Positions 7,773 to 15,913 of a DNA stretch of 19,403 nucleotides are shown here, one piece after another. Every line of letters starts with the position of its first letter. Within the stretch, counting starts at the first letter, position 1. The DNA is from Desulfobacterales bacterium. GTDB taxonomy: Bacteria > Desulfobacterota > Desulfobacteria > Desulfobacterales > Desulfosalsimonadaceae. The notes under the pieces were generated by a model. It made no database searches, was not told the origin of the DNA, and was given only the letters and a program-made list of their open reading frames with translations. The stretch lies in NCBI GenBank assembly GCA_029933295.1, contig JAOZOL010000019.1, positions 1 through 19,403 on the forward strand. Reading direction: 5' to 3'. Position numbers and translations under genes: made by a program.

Positions 7773-9231
7773 GCATTATTTAAAACGAATCTGTTTTATA
7801 TTATGCGTTGTGATCCCGGCGGCATTGTTTATATCAGGACGGTTTATCGGGTCAGGTGCCAAAGACCAGGACGGTCGTATAACTCTGGCTGTAAAAAGAT
7901 CATTTGATATCGAGGTAAATACGATCGGCTCTCTGGATGCGGCACGATCCCATATGATATCATCGAGTATACGGGGGGATCAGGGGAAAATTATTGATCT
8001 GGTTGCTGACGGTGCCCGTGTAAAGAAAGGGGATATTCTGGTCAAACTGGATTCCGCCCCTTTTGCAGAAAAAGTCAGTGGTTTGCAGGGGGATGTGGAG
8101 ACCTTTGAATCTGCCGTTGAAGCCAAAAAGCAGATGCTGGAATGGGAGAAAAATAAGGTTGAACGCGATATCAAGACAGCAGAATTTAATTTAACAATCG
8201 CGCAGCTTGACAAAGAAAAACTGGTCAAAGGAGACGGGCCCCATGAAATTGCCCAGTTATCTGAAAATGCCGAGAATGCGAAAGAGAATTTAGATAAATA
8301 CAGGTTATACTTAAACAGCTTAAACGATCTTAAAAAAGAGGGTTATGATTATCCGAGCGAGATCAGCCTTGCCCGGAATAAAATTAAAGAGTTGGATGAA
8401 AAATACAATTCAGCCCGGCAGAAACTGGAAAGTTACAGAGATCATATTTTTCCGCTTTTAAATCAAATGGCAACCGCCAAGATTGAAAAATGCGAGCAGG
8501 ATCTAATCCAAACAAAAAAATGCGGTGCTTCAGAAATCGCCCAGGCCATTGCTGAAGCAGAAGCGACAAAAAGTAAACTTGCAACAATAAAAGGCGCTTT
8601 GAAACAAGCCAAGGCAGATCTTGAAAACACAACGATCACAGCGCCTTTTCCTGGCATCGCGATACTTTATAAAACTTATCGTAATGGCGAGAACCGAAAA
8701 CCGCGCATTGGGGATTATGTTTTACAGAACCAGCCGATTCTCTATCTGCCGGATATTTCCGCCATGGTTGTCAGGACTCAGGTCAGAGAGGTTGATCTTT
8801 ACAAAATCACTTTGAATCAAAGGGCTGATATCCGGGTTGATGCCTATCCGGGTACATTATTAAAGGGCACCATCAGTTTTATCGGTTCGCTGGCGACCGG
8901 ACTTCATAAGCCGGGAATGGGTGGTAATTATTTTGCTGTAACGATTATGATTGACGGCGAGGATATTCGTTTGAGGCCCGGAATGACTGCTCGTGCTTCC
9001 ATTTTAACGGATCAGGTAAAAAATGTGTTGGCATTGCCCCGACAAGCTGTTTTTGAGCAACGCAATGGCGCATATTGCTACAAGTATGAGGGGGGCTGGT
9101 TTAAAAAGACGGTCATTGGGACAGGGAGGCACAATGAAGACTATATTGAAATCATTTCAGGATTAAATGAAGCGGATAAAATCAGCCTTGTTAAGCCTGA
9201 TCCGGATAAAATTATTCTGGTTGATTCATGA
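7765..9231 (+). CDS. HlyD/MacA-like periplasmic adaptor
   Basis: The 488-residue protein has one N-terminal membrane segment (about 9-25), then a lipoyl-like half-domain (VADGARVKKGDILVKLDS). A long coiled-coil hairpin of roughly 190 residues rich in Glu, Lys and Leu follows. Then come the second lipoyl half (ENTTITAPFPGI, with the usual TAP-GI motif), a beta-barrel (VVRTQVREVDL, LRPGMTARASI) and a membrane-proximal domain. It is longer than E. coli MacA (371 aa), mostly in the hairpin that reaches towards TolC. Start is TTG 7765 inside the TolC gene, with AAGGGG 10 nt upstream; no ATG near the N-terminus preserves the membrane segment. It overlaps the ATPase gene by 4 nt. It should link the inner-membrane ABC pair to the TolC-like channel. 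Confidence 0.93.
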   Translation: MVKHYLKRICFILCVVIPAALFISGRFIGSGAKDQDGRITLAVKRSFDIEVNTIGSLDAARSHMISSSIRGDQGKIIDLVADGARVKKGDILVKLDSAPFAEKVSGLQGDVETFESAVEAKKQMLEWEKNKVERDIKTAEFNLTIAQLDKEKLVKGDGPHEIAQLSENAENAKENLDKYRLYLNSLNDLKKEGYDYPSEISLARNKIKELDEKYNSARQKLESYRDHIFPLLNQMATAKIEKCEQDLIQTKKCGASEIAQAIAEAEATKSKLATIKGALKQAKADLENTTITAPFPGIAILYKTYRNGENRKPRIGDYVLQNQPILYLPDISAMVVRTQVREVDLYKITLNQRADIRVDAYPGTLLKGTISFIGSLATGLHKPGMGGNYFAVTIMIDGEDIRLRPGMTARASILTDQVKNVLALPRQAVFEQRNGAYCYKYEGGWFKKTVIGTGRHNEDYIEIISGLNEADKISLVKPDPDKIILVDS

Positions 9232-9905
9232 GTTTAAATTTAATTGAATTAAATGAAATTGATAAAGAATATCGCATTGGCGAAAACAAATTACATGTTT
9301 TAAGGCGTGTGACGTTACATATTAAGTCCGGCGAGTTTGTTTGTGTGACAGGCCCATCCGGCTCAGGCAAATCTACTCTGCTGCATATTATCGGATGTCT
9401 GGACAGACCCACCGCAGGGGACTATCTTCTTGACGGAGTTAATGTATTGAATGCCGGTGATGAATCGCTATCAAGATTGAGATCAAATTCACTGGGGTTT
9501 GTGTTTCAGACGTTTAACCTGATATCTTTTTTAACCCTTCTTGAAAATGTTGAACTCCCGTTTCTTTATTCAGATTCAAATATTGATAAAAAACATGCCA
9601 GACAAAAGGCCTTATCAGCGATTAAACGCGTCGGTCTTTCCGACCGGATTACACACAGGCCTTTTCAGCTTTCAGGGGGGGAGATGCAGCGGACTGCTAT
9701 TGCGCGGGCCATTGCGATTAATCCAAAGCTGATACTTGCCGATGAGCCCACCGGAAATCTTGATTCTAAAACCGGGAAAAACATACTGGATATCTTGAAA
9801 AAATTACATGCAGACGGCACCACGATTATGATGGTAACCCACGACATGCAGGTGGCATCTGCCGCACAAAAGACAATTCAGATTCAAGATGGAAGCATTT
9901 GTTAA
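9228..9905 (+). CDS. MacB/LolD-type ABC transporter ATPase
   Basis: The 225-residue ATPase has every core motif: Walker A GPSGSGKST (42-50), Q-loop Gln94 in VFQTFNL, signature LSGGE (148-152), Walker B LILADEP (168-174) with a D-loop GNLDS, and switch His205 in MVTHD. The length and the GCLDRPT segment after Walker A match the MacB/LolD/FtsE-like group, which drive mechanotransmission rather than inward transport. The protein is separate from its permease, whereas E. coli MacB joins both. It is coupled to the adaptor (ATGA overlap) and to the permease (7-nt overlap). Substrate is unknown. Confidence 0.95.
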   Translation: MSLNLIELNEIDKEYRIGENKLHVLRRVTLHIKSGEFVCVTGPSGSGKSTLLHIIGCLDRPTAGDYLLDGVNVLNAGDESLSRLRSNSLGFVFQTFNLISFLTLLENVELPFLYSDSNIDKKHARQKALSAIKRVGLSDRITHRPFQLSGGEMQRTAIARAIAINPKLILADEPTGNLDSKTGKNILDILKKLHADGTTIMMVTHDMQVASAAQKTIQIQDGSIC

Positions 9906-11161
9906 AAAAGTTAAATAAATATTTTCAAGTGGCAAATATTGCCACGCGTTGCATTTTAATGCATAAACTGCGGTCTGCATTGAGTCTTTGCGGTGTCATG
10001 TGCGGAGTTATGGCGGTTTTGACGATGGTGGCAATAGGGGAGGGGGCTAAAGAAGAACTTATCTCCCGCATCGAACAACTGGGAACAAAAAATATTTATA
10101 TTAAGGCATCTCCGCTGACAAAGGCCAGGGAGCATGATGCCATTGAAAAATTATCAAGAGGGCTTACGATTTATGACCGGGGCAGGATAAAAGCGGGTTG
10201 TGTGTATGTAAAGGACATCGTTTGTGTAAAAGATGTTAAAGCCGATATTTTTGGGGTCAGCTCTGACGTTTCCCCCCGGATTATGGCATGCACGTCGGAA
10301 TATGCGGCTGTACAGGGATTGCAGCCTGTTTTGGGACGGTTTTTTAAACCATCGGATGTGTCTGCCGGGGAAATGGTTTGTGTTATCGGTGACAGCATTG
10401 CAGACAGAATAGGTGCTGACGGTAATGTCGGGGGCCATATACAGATCGGCGGTCATGTATTTAAAGTAATCGGGCACCTGGGACGGGTTGAATGGAACCC
10501 TGATAAAAATGCCGTGATATCCGTTAAAAATTACAATGAGATGGTATTTATTCCACTTGGCCTGGACAGATTGTTTATCAATGAAGCATCCGCCGGTTCA
10601 ATCAGCCGTTTGGATACCTTAACGGAGATGGTCGTTGCCGTAAAGGATATAAAGCATGTATTTGATGCAGGGGATATCATCAAAAGGGTGCTTGAAGTAA
10701 CCCATAATGGGGTTAATGATTATCAGGTTGTTATTCCGGAAGAATTATTGATGGAAGCCAGAAAAACTCAAAAAACGTTTAATATGGTTCTTGCTGCAAT
10801 CGGTTCGATTTCATTATTGGTTGGCGGCATAGGGATAATGAATATCATGCTGGCGACCGTGTCCGAAAGAACCAGGGAAATAGGAATCAGGCGGGCTGTG
10901 GGAGCCACCAAAAATGATATTATTATACAATTTCTGGCAGAAACAATACTCCTTACATTTTCAGGCGGTATAATAGGCGTTGTTTTTGGCGTGATAGTCG
11001 TATTTTTTATTTCAATTTTTGCGAGCTGGCCGATCATGATCACGACCTGGGCGATTCTGCTGCCATTAATACTTTCCGTAATAATCGGAATTTTTTTTGG
11101 GTTATTCCCGGCCGTAAAAGCATCTGCCATGGATCCGATTACCGCATTGCGGTATGAATAA
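9899..11161 (+). CDS. MacB/FtsX-type ABC transporter permease
   Basis: The 420-residue protein has the MacB layout. One membrane helix lies near residues 28-47 (HKLRSALSLCGVMCGVMAV), then a periplasmic MacB_PCD domain of about 240 residues opening with LGTKNIYI. Three C-terminal helices follow, with the diagnostic VGGIGIMNIMLATVSER-TREIGIRRAVGAT loop and a final DPITALRYE. It forms the dimeric inner-membrane part of the tripartite machine with the ATPase, adaptor and TolC-like duct encoded just upstream. Start is TTG 9899, with a weak GGAAG only 3 nt upstream; initiation probably depends on translation of the overlapping ATPase gene. A later ATG (residue 21) would cut into the first helix region. 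MacB-type machines export lipopeptides, toxins or antibiotics; the neighbours here point to an envelope or surface cargo. Confidence 0.94.
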   Translation: MLKKLNKYFQVANIATRCILMHKLRSALSLCGVMCGVMAVLTMVAIGEGAKEELISRIEQLGTKNIYIKASPLTKAREHDAIEKLSRGLTIYDRGRIKAGCVYVKDIVCVKDVKADIFGVSSDVSPRIMACTSEYAAVQGLQPVLGRFFKPSDVSAGEMVCVIGDSIADRIGADGNVGGHIQIGGHVFKVIGHLGRVEWNPDKNAVISVKNYNEMVFIPLGLDRLFINEASAGSISRLDTLTEMVVAVKDIKHVFDAGDIIKRVLEVTHNGVNDYQVVIPEELLMEARKTQKTFNMVLAAIGSISLLVGGIGIMNIMLATVSERTREIGIRRAVGATKNDIIIQFLAETILLTFSGGIIGVVFGVIVVFFISIFASWPIMITTWAILLPLILSVIIGIFFGLFPAVKASAMDPITALRYE

Positions 11162-11162
11162 A

Positions 11163-11168
11163 GAGGAG
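11163..11168 (+). promoter_or_regulatory. Ribosome binding site GAGGAG before a TTG start
   Basis: GAGGAG lies 8 nt before TTG 11177, which is the only sensible start because the first PP2C motif begins within ten residues of it. Confidence 0.75.
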
Positions 11169-11176
11169 AGAGACTT

Positions 11177-12046
11177 TTGCCTATAACATCTTTCGGATAT
11201 GGGACTGATGTCGGCGTTTCCCGTGACAGAAACGAAGACAGTCTTTGTGTGTTGCCTGATATCGGCCTGTGGGTGGTTGCCGATGGAATGGGCGGATATA
11301 AAAGCGGAAATATCGCCAGCCGGATGACGGTTGAAAAATTGAAGGATAATATTGAAAAAGGGCTTTCCCTGTCGGAATCCATAGCAAACATCCATCATGA
11401 TATATTAACAGCCGCCGGCTCCGATCCTGAAAAAAAAGGGATGGGGTCAACCGCTGTTGCCATGAAAACAAACGGTCTTAATTATGAAATTGCATGGGTG
11501 GGTGACAGCCGGGCTTATCTGTGGAATGGAAATACCTTGAAACAGATTACCAGAGATCATTCCTATGTTCAGGATCTTCTTGACAAGGGGGTGATTGATA
11601 AAAAAGATGTGGCTGATCATCCCCAGCGCCATGCAATTACGCAGGCGTTGGGTGCGGAAGGGCTTGAAAATGTGGATGTTGATGTTATTTACGGGATTTT
11701 TTACAAGAATGAAAAAATCCTGTTATGCAGCGACGGGCTCACGGGTGAAGTCGATGATGATCAGATAGCATCGATTTTGTCTGATGAAAATTCTCCCCAG
11801 GCGGCAATTAACCGGTTGATTGACACGGCTAAAACTAATGGCGGTTCAGATAATATCACCGCAATACTGATATCAGCCCCCGATGATGCGAAGGTAAAAG
11901 AAAACAGCGAAATTACAGCGCCGCTTAAATCTGAAACATTAATTATCAGTAATAAACAAAATCCTTATCCATTTGTTCAATGGATTATAATTTCAATCTT
12001 GTTTCTGACCATTATTATTTTAACGGTTCATTTGTTTTATAAATAG
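11177..12046 (+). CDS. Membrane-anchored PP2C-family Ser/Thr protein phosphatase
   Basis: This 289-residue phosphatase hydrolyses phosphoserine/phosphothreonine in proteins using two metal ions. All motifs are visible: VGVSRDRNEDS near the start, Asp36 in VADGMGG, GMGSTAVAM (88-96), Asp110 in GDSR, TRDHSYVQDLLDKG, Asp186 in SDGLT and Asp225 in GGSDN. The domain ends near 235. A linker and a C-terminal hydrophobic helix (about 266-287) then anchor it to the inner membrane with the catalytic domain in the cytoplasm; typical Stp/PrpC enzymes lack this tail. Start is TTG with a good GAGGAG. It lies 15 nt before the FHA-transglycosylase gene, the natural candidate for its substrate or pathway. No Hanks-type kinase is in the window; it may lie upstream or elsewhere. 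Confidence 0.94.
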   Translation: MPITSFGYGTDVGVSRDRNEDSLCVLPDIGLWVVADGMGGYKSGNIASRMTVEKLKDNIEKGLSLSESIANIHHDILTAAGSDPEKKGMGSTAVAMKTNGLNYEIAWVGDSRAYLWNGNTLKQITRDHSYVQDLLDKGVIDKKDVADHPQRHAITQALGAEGLENVDVDVIYGIFYKNEKILLCSDGLTGEVDDDQIASILSDENSPQAAINRLIDTAKTNGGSDNITAILISAPDDAKVKENSEITAPLKSETLIISNKQNPYPFVQWIIISILFLTIIILTVHLFYK

Positions 12047-12061
12047 AAGGGAAAATCAGCA

Positions 12062-13513
12062 ATGCCGCCTGGAATTAAAGTTAAAATCAAAAAAGGCAAA
12101 GCAATAAATACTGATTTTTATTTTACCGGCACCTTTCAAATCGGAAGATCAGAAGAATGTGATATTCAGATACTGGAAGATGTGGTGAGCCGGGCACATG
12201 CAAGGGTAAGTTTCAGCGATGGGCAATGGTGGATATCTGATCTTCAAAGCGGCAACGGTGTCTGGATTAATGACGAAAAGATTGACCATGCGCCCCTTAA
12301 AAATAACATAAAGGTTGAGTTGAACCAGGGCGGTCCGGCACTTTTTTTTATCATAGAAGAAGATAAGCCGGTAAAGAAAAAGAAAAATATCGCCCCGGGA
12401 AAATTACAAGAGAATTCTTTGACCGTTAAACAGTATGAAGAGCATTATTTCACCGATTCACAGGCGGACGACATCGGACAGCATACCATGATGGTCCGGC
12501 GTGCATATGCGAGCGTTAAGAAGAAACAAAAACGGATGTATCTTGGGATTATCGCAATTACTGTCGGTCTTTTTTTGGTTGCCGGGACCTATGCTGTTTT
12601 AAAGCATCTGGAAATACAGGAACAAAAAAAACTGGCCAGGGAAATCTTTTATTCCATGAAATCGTTTGAGCTTGATCTGGCTGATATTTTAAAAGCTGTC
12701 AGGACGAGTCAGGATGCAAAGCTAAAAGAAAATGTCGAAACATACAGGGATAAAATCAAGGAAATGGAAGAACAATATGACCGGTTTATCAGTTCCCTTC
12801 ATATATATGATGATGCAGTCGATGAAGAAAGCAGGCTTATCTTAAAAATGGCAAGGACATTTGGTGAATGTGAGATTAATATCCCTGAAGGCTTTAGCAA
12901 AGAAGTTTTAAATTATATCAACAAGTGGAAATCCACAAAAAGACTGGAAAACGCGCTTAAACGGGCCAGGGCGAAAGGGTATATATCCCAAACCATTGAA
13001 GCCATGAAAGCCAATGATCTGCCACCCCAGTTGTTTTATCTGGGGCTTCAGGAGAGCAACTTTAATGTTTCTGCCTGTGGGCCGAAAACCAGGTTCGGCA
13101 TTGCTAAAGGCGCATGGCAGTTTATTCCTTCAACCGCCAGAGAATATGGTCTGCGTATCGGTCCATTGGAACATAAACGTGTCTATGATGCGCAGGATGA
13201 ACGGCACGATTTCGGAAAGGCAACCCGGGCGGCAGCAAAGTATCTGCGGCATATTTATGATAATGAGGCCCAGGCATCGGGGCTTTTAGTGATTGCTTCT
13301 TATAACTGGGGCCAGGGACGGGTGATCAAACTAATCAAGAAAATGCCGAAAAATCCGAGGGAGAGAAATTTCTGGCGTATTTTAAGAGAGAATCGGGAGA
13401 AAATTCCGAAGGAGACATACGATTACGTATTTTATATTTTTTCAGCGGCTGTTATCGGAGAAAATCCACGATTGTTCGGTTTTGATTTCGATAATCCGCT
13501 GTCCCTGTCATAA
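12062..13513 (+). CDS. FHA domain - membrane helix - lytic transglycosylase (SLT) fusion
   Basis: The 483-residue protein has an N-terminal FHA domain (about 5-97) with phosphothreonine-binding residues in place: GRS at 28-30, Ser43 and His46 in SRAH, and NG at 65-66. A charged linker ends in KKKQKR, followed by one membrane helix (about 159-180), so the N-terminus should be cytoplasmic. A helical, partly coiled region (about 185-300) and an SLT family-1 domain (about 316-470) follow outside. The SLT domain has catalytic Glu331 in LQESNFN, GAWQF near 350, and ASYNWGQGR near 412, resembling MltD/Slt enzymes that cleave peptidoglycan to 1,6-anhydro-muropeptides. There is no LysM. AAGGGA precedes ATG by 9 nt. 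Together with the PP2C gene 15 nt upstream, it suggests phosphorylation-dependent control or positioning of a wall-cutting enzyme, an inference. Confidence 0.92.
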   Translation: MPPGIKVKIKKGKAINTDFYFTGTFQIGRSEECDIQILEDVVSRAHARVSFSDGQWWISDLQSGNGVWINDEKIDHAPLKNNIKVELNQGGPALFFIIEEDKPVKKKKNIAPGKLQENSLTVKQYEEHYFTDSQADDIGQHTMMVRRAYASVKKKQKRMYLGIIAITVGLFLVAGTYAVLKHLEIQEQKKLAREIFYSMKSFELDLADILKAVRTSQDAKLKENVETYRDKIKEMEEQYDRFISSLHIYDDAVDEESRLILKMARTFGECEINIPEGFSKEVLNYINKWKSTKRLENALKRARAKGYISQTIEAMKANDLPPQLFYLGLQESNFNVSACGPKTRFGIAKGAWQFIPSTAREYGLRIGPLEHKRVYDAQDERHDFGKATRAAAKYLRHIYDNEAQASGLLVIASYNWGQGRVIKLIKKMPKNPRERNFWRILRENREKIPKETYDYVFYIFSAAVIGENPRLFGFDFDNPLSLS

Positions 13514-13581
13514 AAATTTCAACACTATATGAGCAGGGGTGATAACCATACCAGTTTCCAGAAATATAATGTTCCTGTTTA

Positions 13582-13619
13582 AAAATTCAGGTGACAACAT
13601 ATTATATGACCTGAATTTT
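13582..13619. terminator. Bidirectional terminator-like hairpin between convergent genes
   Basis: An 11-bp perfect inverted repeat (AAAATTCAGGT / ACCTGAATTTT) encloses a 16-nt loop that can itself pair through CATAT/ATATG. The A/T-rich outer arms give a T run on both strands. It lies between the ends of the FHA-SLT gene (+) and the GAF-ANTAR gene (-), where a shared terminator is expected. The rest of the 167-nt gap shows nothing else. Confidence 0.65.
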
Positions 13620-13680
13620 GAGTGGAATGAGTAAAAAGAGACGGCGGGCGGTTTTTCAATTAAAATTTTGGACAGATGAT

Positions 13681-14424
13681 TTATTTTTTTGTTGAATTAT
13701 ACCGCTTATCCTGAAAAATTTCATCTGAAAGAAGGATGGCTTCCGACACCTGACGCATTGTTTTTCTTGAATTCATGCTTTGTTTCTGGATCCATCGATA
13801 CGCCTCATCCCCTTTCATGCGGCGGCCGGCCATCAGCACCTCTTTTGCTTTTTCGATTAATTTTCGCGATTCTAATTCTTCTTCAATAACCTTGGCTTTA
13901 ACCATGAGTTCCGTATTTAAAATTGCGACGGCTGCCTGGTTTGCAACGGTTGTTAATGCATTTACTTCTGTTTCCGAAAAATCATAGGGCACGGATGTAA
14001 AACAGTTTAACACGCCGACAATTTTTTTATTTTGTAATTTTAACGGCACGCCCACCATGGACACCAGCCCTAATTTTTTTGCCATTTCTTTTTCCTTGAA
14101 ACGATGACTCTTTCTTACATTTTTGATCATCAACGGTTTTTTCCGTACGGCCACGTAGCCGACAACACCCTCATTAAGGTTCAGGGACCGGTCCTTAATA
14201 TATTCCGGCTCAATCGCCTGGGTGGCTTTTAAACGGATCTTCGGCGGATTTTCATTCTCATCAATCAGCCATAATGAACAAATTTCCACACCAATCATTT
14301 GAGCAGTAAGTAAAACAATCAGCTTGAGCAGGTCTTCAAGGAACAGGTCGGAAGTTATGGCCCGGCTGATATCCATCAGCGTTTTTACGTATTTGTCGTG
14401 GGTTTGTTGTTCTGTTTCTTTCAT
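13681..14424 (-). CDS. GAF-ANTAR transcription antitermination regulator
   Basis: The 247-residue protein has a GAF sensor domain (about 12-170: DISRAI, LWLIDENE, GVVGYVA, a VGVPL strand, and ETEVNALTTVANQAAVAI). A short helical linker leads to an ANTAR domain (about 182-236: ESRKLIEKAKEVLM, YRWIQKQSMNSR, MRQVSEAIL). ANTAR domains bind paired hairpins in leader RNAs and prevent termination; GAF domains bind small molecules or report redox state. Here the signal and RNA target are unknown, and no nitrate, amide or other typical target gene is adjacent. ATG 14424 is chosen; a TTG at 14460 would add 12 residues and has AAGG only 3 nt upstream, so the start is uncertain. It diverges from the UDP-glucose dehydrogenase gene and seems monocistronic. 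Confidence 0.85.
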   Translation of the reverse strand: MKETEQQTHDKYVKTLMDISRAITSDLFLEDLLKLIVLLTAQMIGVEICSLWLIDENENPPKIRLKATQAIEPEYIKDRSLNLNEGVVGYVAVRKKPLMIKNVRKSHRFKEKEMAKKLGLVSMVGVPLKLQNKKIVGVLNCFTSVPYDFSETEVNALTTVANQAAVAILNTELMVKAKVIEEELESRKLIEKAKEVLMAGRRMKGDEAYRWIQKQSMNSRKTMRQVSEAILLSDEIFQDKRYNSTKK

Positions 14425-14511
14425 GGGATTATTTTTGGCAGAAATTATTGAAAAAATCAATTACCTTATTTTCAACCTGCTCAGAAAACACTTTTCAATT
14501 GAACCAGCATA

Positions 14512-14541
14512 TTGTATGTTTCCGGTAATCTGATTTATAAC
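14512..14541 (+). promoter_or_regulatory. Possible sigma-70 promoter for the UDP-glucose dehydrogenase gene
   Basis: TTGTAT (14512-14517) and TATAAC (14536-14541) are separated by 18 nt, upstream of the ATG at 14576. The -35 element is imperfect, so this is only a candidate. Confidence 0.3.
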
Positions 14542-14575
14542 CTTCTGAATATTTTTATACTTGGAGCATCAAAAA

Positions 14576-15913
14576 ATGAATGTTTGTATTGTCGGTACCG
14601 GTTATGTAGGGCTTGTGGCAGCTGCTTGTTTTGCAGAGATGGGAAACCATGTCTATTGTGTGGATATTAACACGGCGGTTATTGATACATTGAAAAACGG
14701 CGGTATTCATATTTACGAACCCGGCCTTGAGGATATTGTTCGCCGTAATATTGCTGAAAAAAGATTGATTTTTACATCAAAGATAGAAGAGGGGATTAAG
14801 GAATCACTGTTTATATTTAACTGTGTCGGTACCCCGCCGAACCCTGATGGGTCCTGCGATCTCTCATATGTTTTGAATGTTGCCGCACAGATCGGGCAGA
14901 ACCTGTCTGATTATAAAATTGTTATTAATAAATCGACTGTCCCGGTGGGTACGGCTGACAGCGTCAAAGAAATTATTCAAAAAGAATTATTAAAACGGAA
15001 TCTGAATATCGAATTTGACGTGGTGTCAAATCCTGAATTTCTCAAAGAGGGTGGGGCGGTCAATGATTTTATGAAACCGGATCGTGTAATTATCGGTACG
15101 GATAACCCTGTTGCTGCTGATTTAATGAAAGATTTGTATGCGCCGTTTGCCAGGAGCCGGGACAAGCTTATTATTATGGGCGTACGAAGCGCTGAGATGA
15201 CCAAATATGCGGCAAACTGCATGCTGGCCACAAAGATATCGTTTATTAATGAAATCGCAAATATTTGCGAATCTGTGGGGGCGGATATCAAAAATGTTCG
15301 GATCGGGATCGGTGCTGATCACCGAATCGGTTATCATTTTATTTATCCAGGGGTAGGGTATGGCGGTTCATGTTTTCCCAAGGATGTGAATGCCCTGATT
15401 AAAACCGCATTTGCCAATGATTACACGCCTGAACTTCTCATATCAGTTGAAGCCGTGAATAATCGGCAAAAATTGATGTTATCACATAAAATCAAAAAGT
15501 ATTATGCAGCAAAGGGGGGGGTAAAAGGCAAAACACTTGCGGTCTGGGGCCTTGCATTTAAAGCCAATACCGATGATATCAGGGATTCGGCCGCCATTGA
15601 GATTATTCGTGATTTAACGGCTGCCGGTATGAATGTGAGGGCTTATGATCCGGCTGCCGGCGATAATGCCGGAAAAATTTTTGCTGATAATAACCTGGTT
15701 GATATTGTTGATGATCAGTACAATATGTTAAACAACGCTGATGCGCTGGTTGTTGTAACAGACTGGAATCAGTTTCGAAATCCAAATTTTAATTTAATCA
15801 AAAAATCCTTAAATGAGCCCGTAGTCTTTGACGGCAGGAATCTGTATTCGTCCAGACTTGCTTCAGAAGTCGGCTTTACTTATTTTAGTGTCGGCCGGCC
15901 GGCTATTGGTTGA
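14576..15913 (+). CDS. ugd: UDP-glucose 6-dehydrogenase
   Basis: This 445-residue NAD-dependent enzyme oxidises UDP-glucose twice to UDP-glucuronate, a precursor for capsule, exopolysaccharide or LPS sugars. The Rossmann motif GTGYVG is at residues 7-12, followed by an acidic VDI strand end. NKSTVPVGT, NPEFLKEG, and the catalytic GGSCFPKD with Cys266 are all intact. The C-terminal UDP-binding domain has VWGLAFKANTDDIRDS and ends normally. ATG 14576 is preferred over TTG 14561 because GGAG lies 9 nt upstream and the Rossmann strand begins at once. Its stop overlaps the start of lnt by 1 nt, so these two form an operon. No sugar transferase genes are visible nearby. Confidence 0.95.
   Translation: MNVCIVGTGYVGLVAAACFAEMGNHVYCVDINTAVIDTLKNGGIHIYEPGLEDIVRRNIAEKRLIFTSKIEEGIKESLFIFNCVGTPPNPDGSCDLSYVLNVAAQIGQNLSDYKIVINKSTVPVGTADSVKEIIQKELLKRNLNIEFDVVSNPEFLKEGGAVNDFMKPDRVIIGTDNPVAADLMKDLYAPFARSRDKLIIMGVRSAEMTKYAANCMLATKISFINEIANICESVGADIKNVRIGIGADHRIGYHFIYPGVGYGGSCFPKDVNALIKTAFANDYTPELLISVEAVNNRQKLMLSHKIKKYYAAKGGVKGKTLAVWGLAFKANTDDIRDSAAIEIIRDLTAAGMNVRAYDPAAGDNAGKIFADNNLVDIVDDQYNMLNNADALVVVTDWNQFRNPNFNLIKKSLNEPVVFDGRNLYSSRLASEVGFTYFSVGRPAIG

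Noticed and set aside
9228..11161. Antibiotic efflux pump MacAB
   Set aside because: The family matches, but MacB-type machines have many substrates and nothing here points to antibiotics.
10768..11391. 207-codon ORF on the - strand
   Set aside because: It lies opposite the permease and PP2C genes, both with full family motifs; its translation shows no family pattern, so it is a shadow frame.
11177..13513. Type VI secretion regulatory genes
   Set aside because: PP2C and FHA proteins occur there, but no VipA/B, Hcp, VgrG, TssM or ClpV gene is visible, and the SLT fusion is not a type VI FHA protein.
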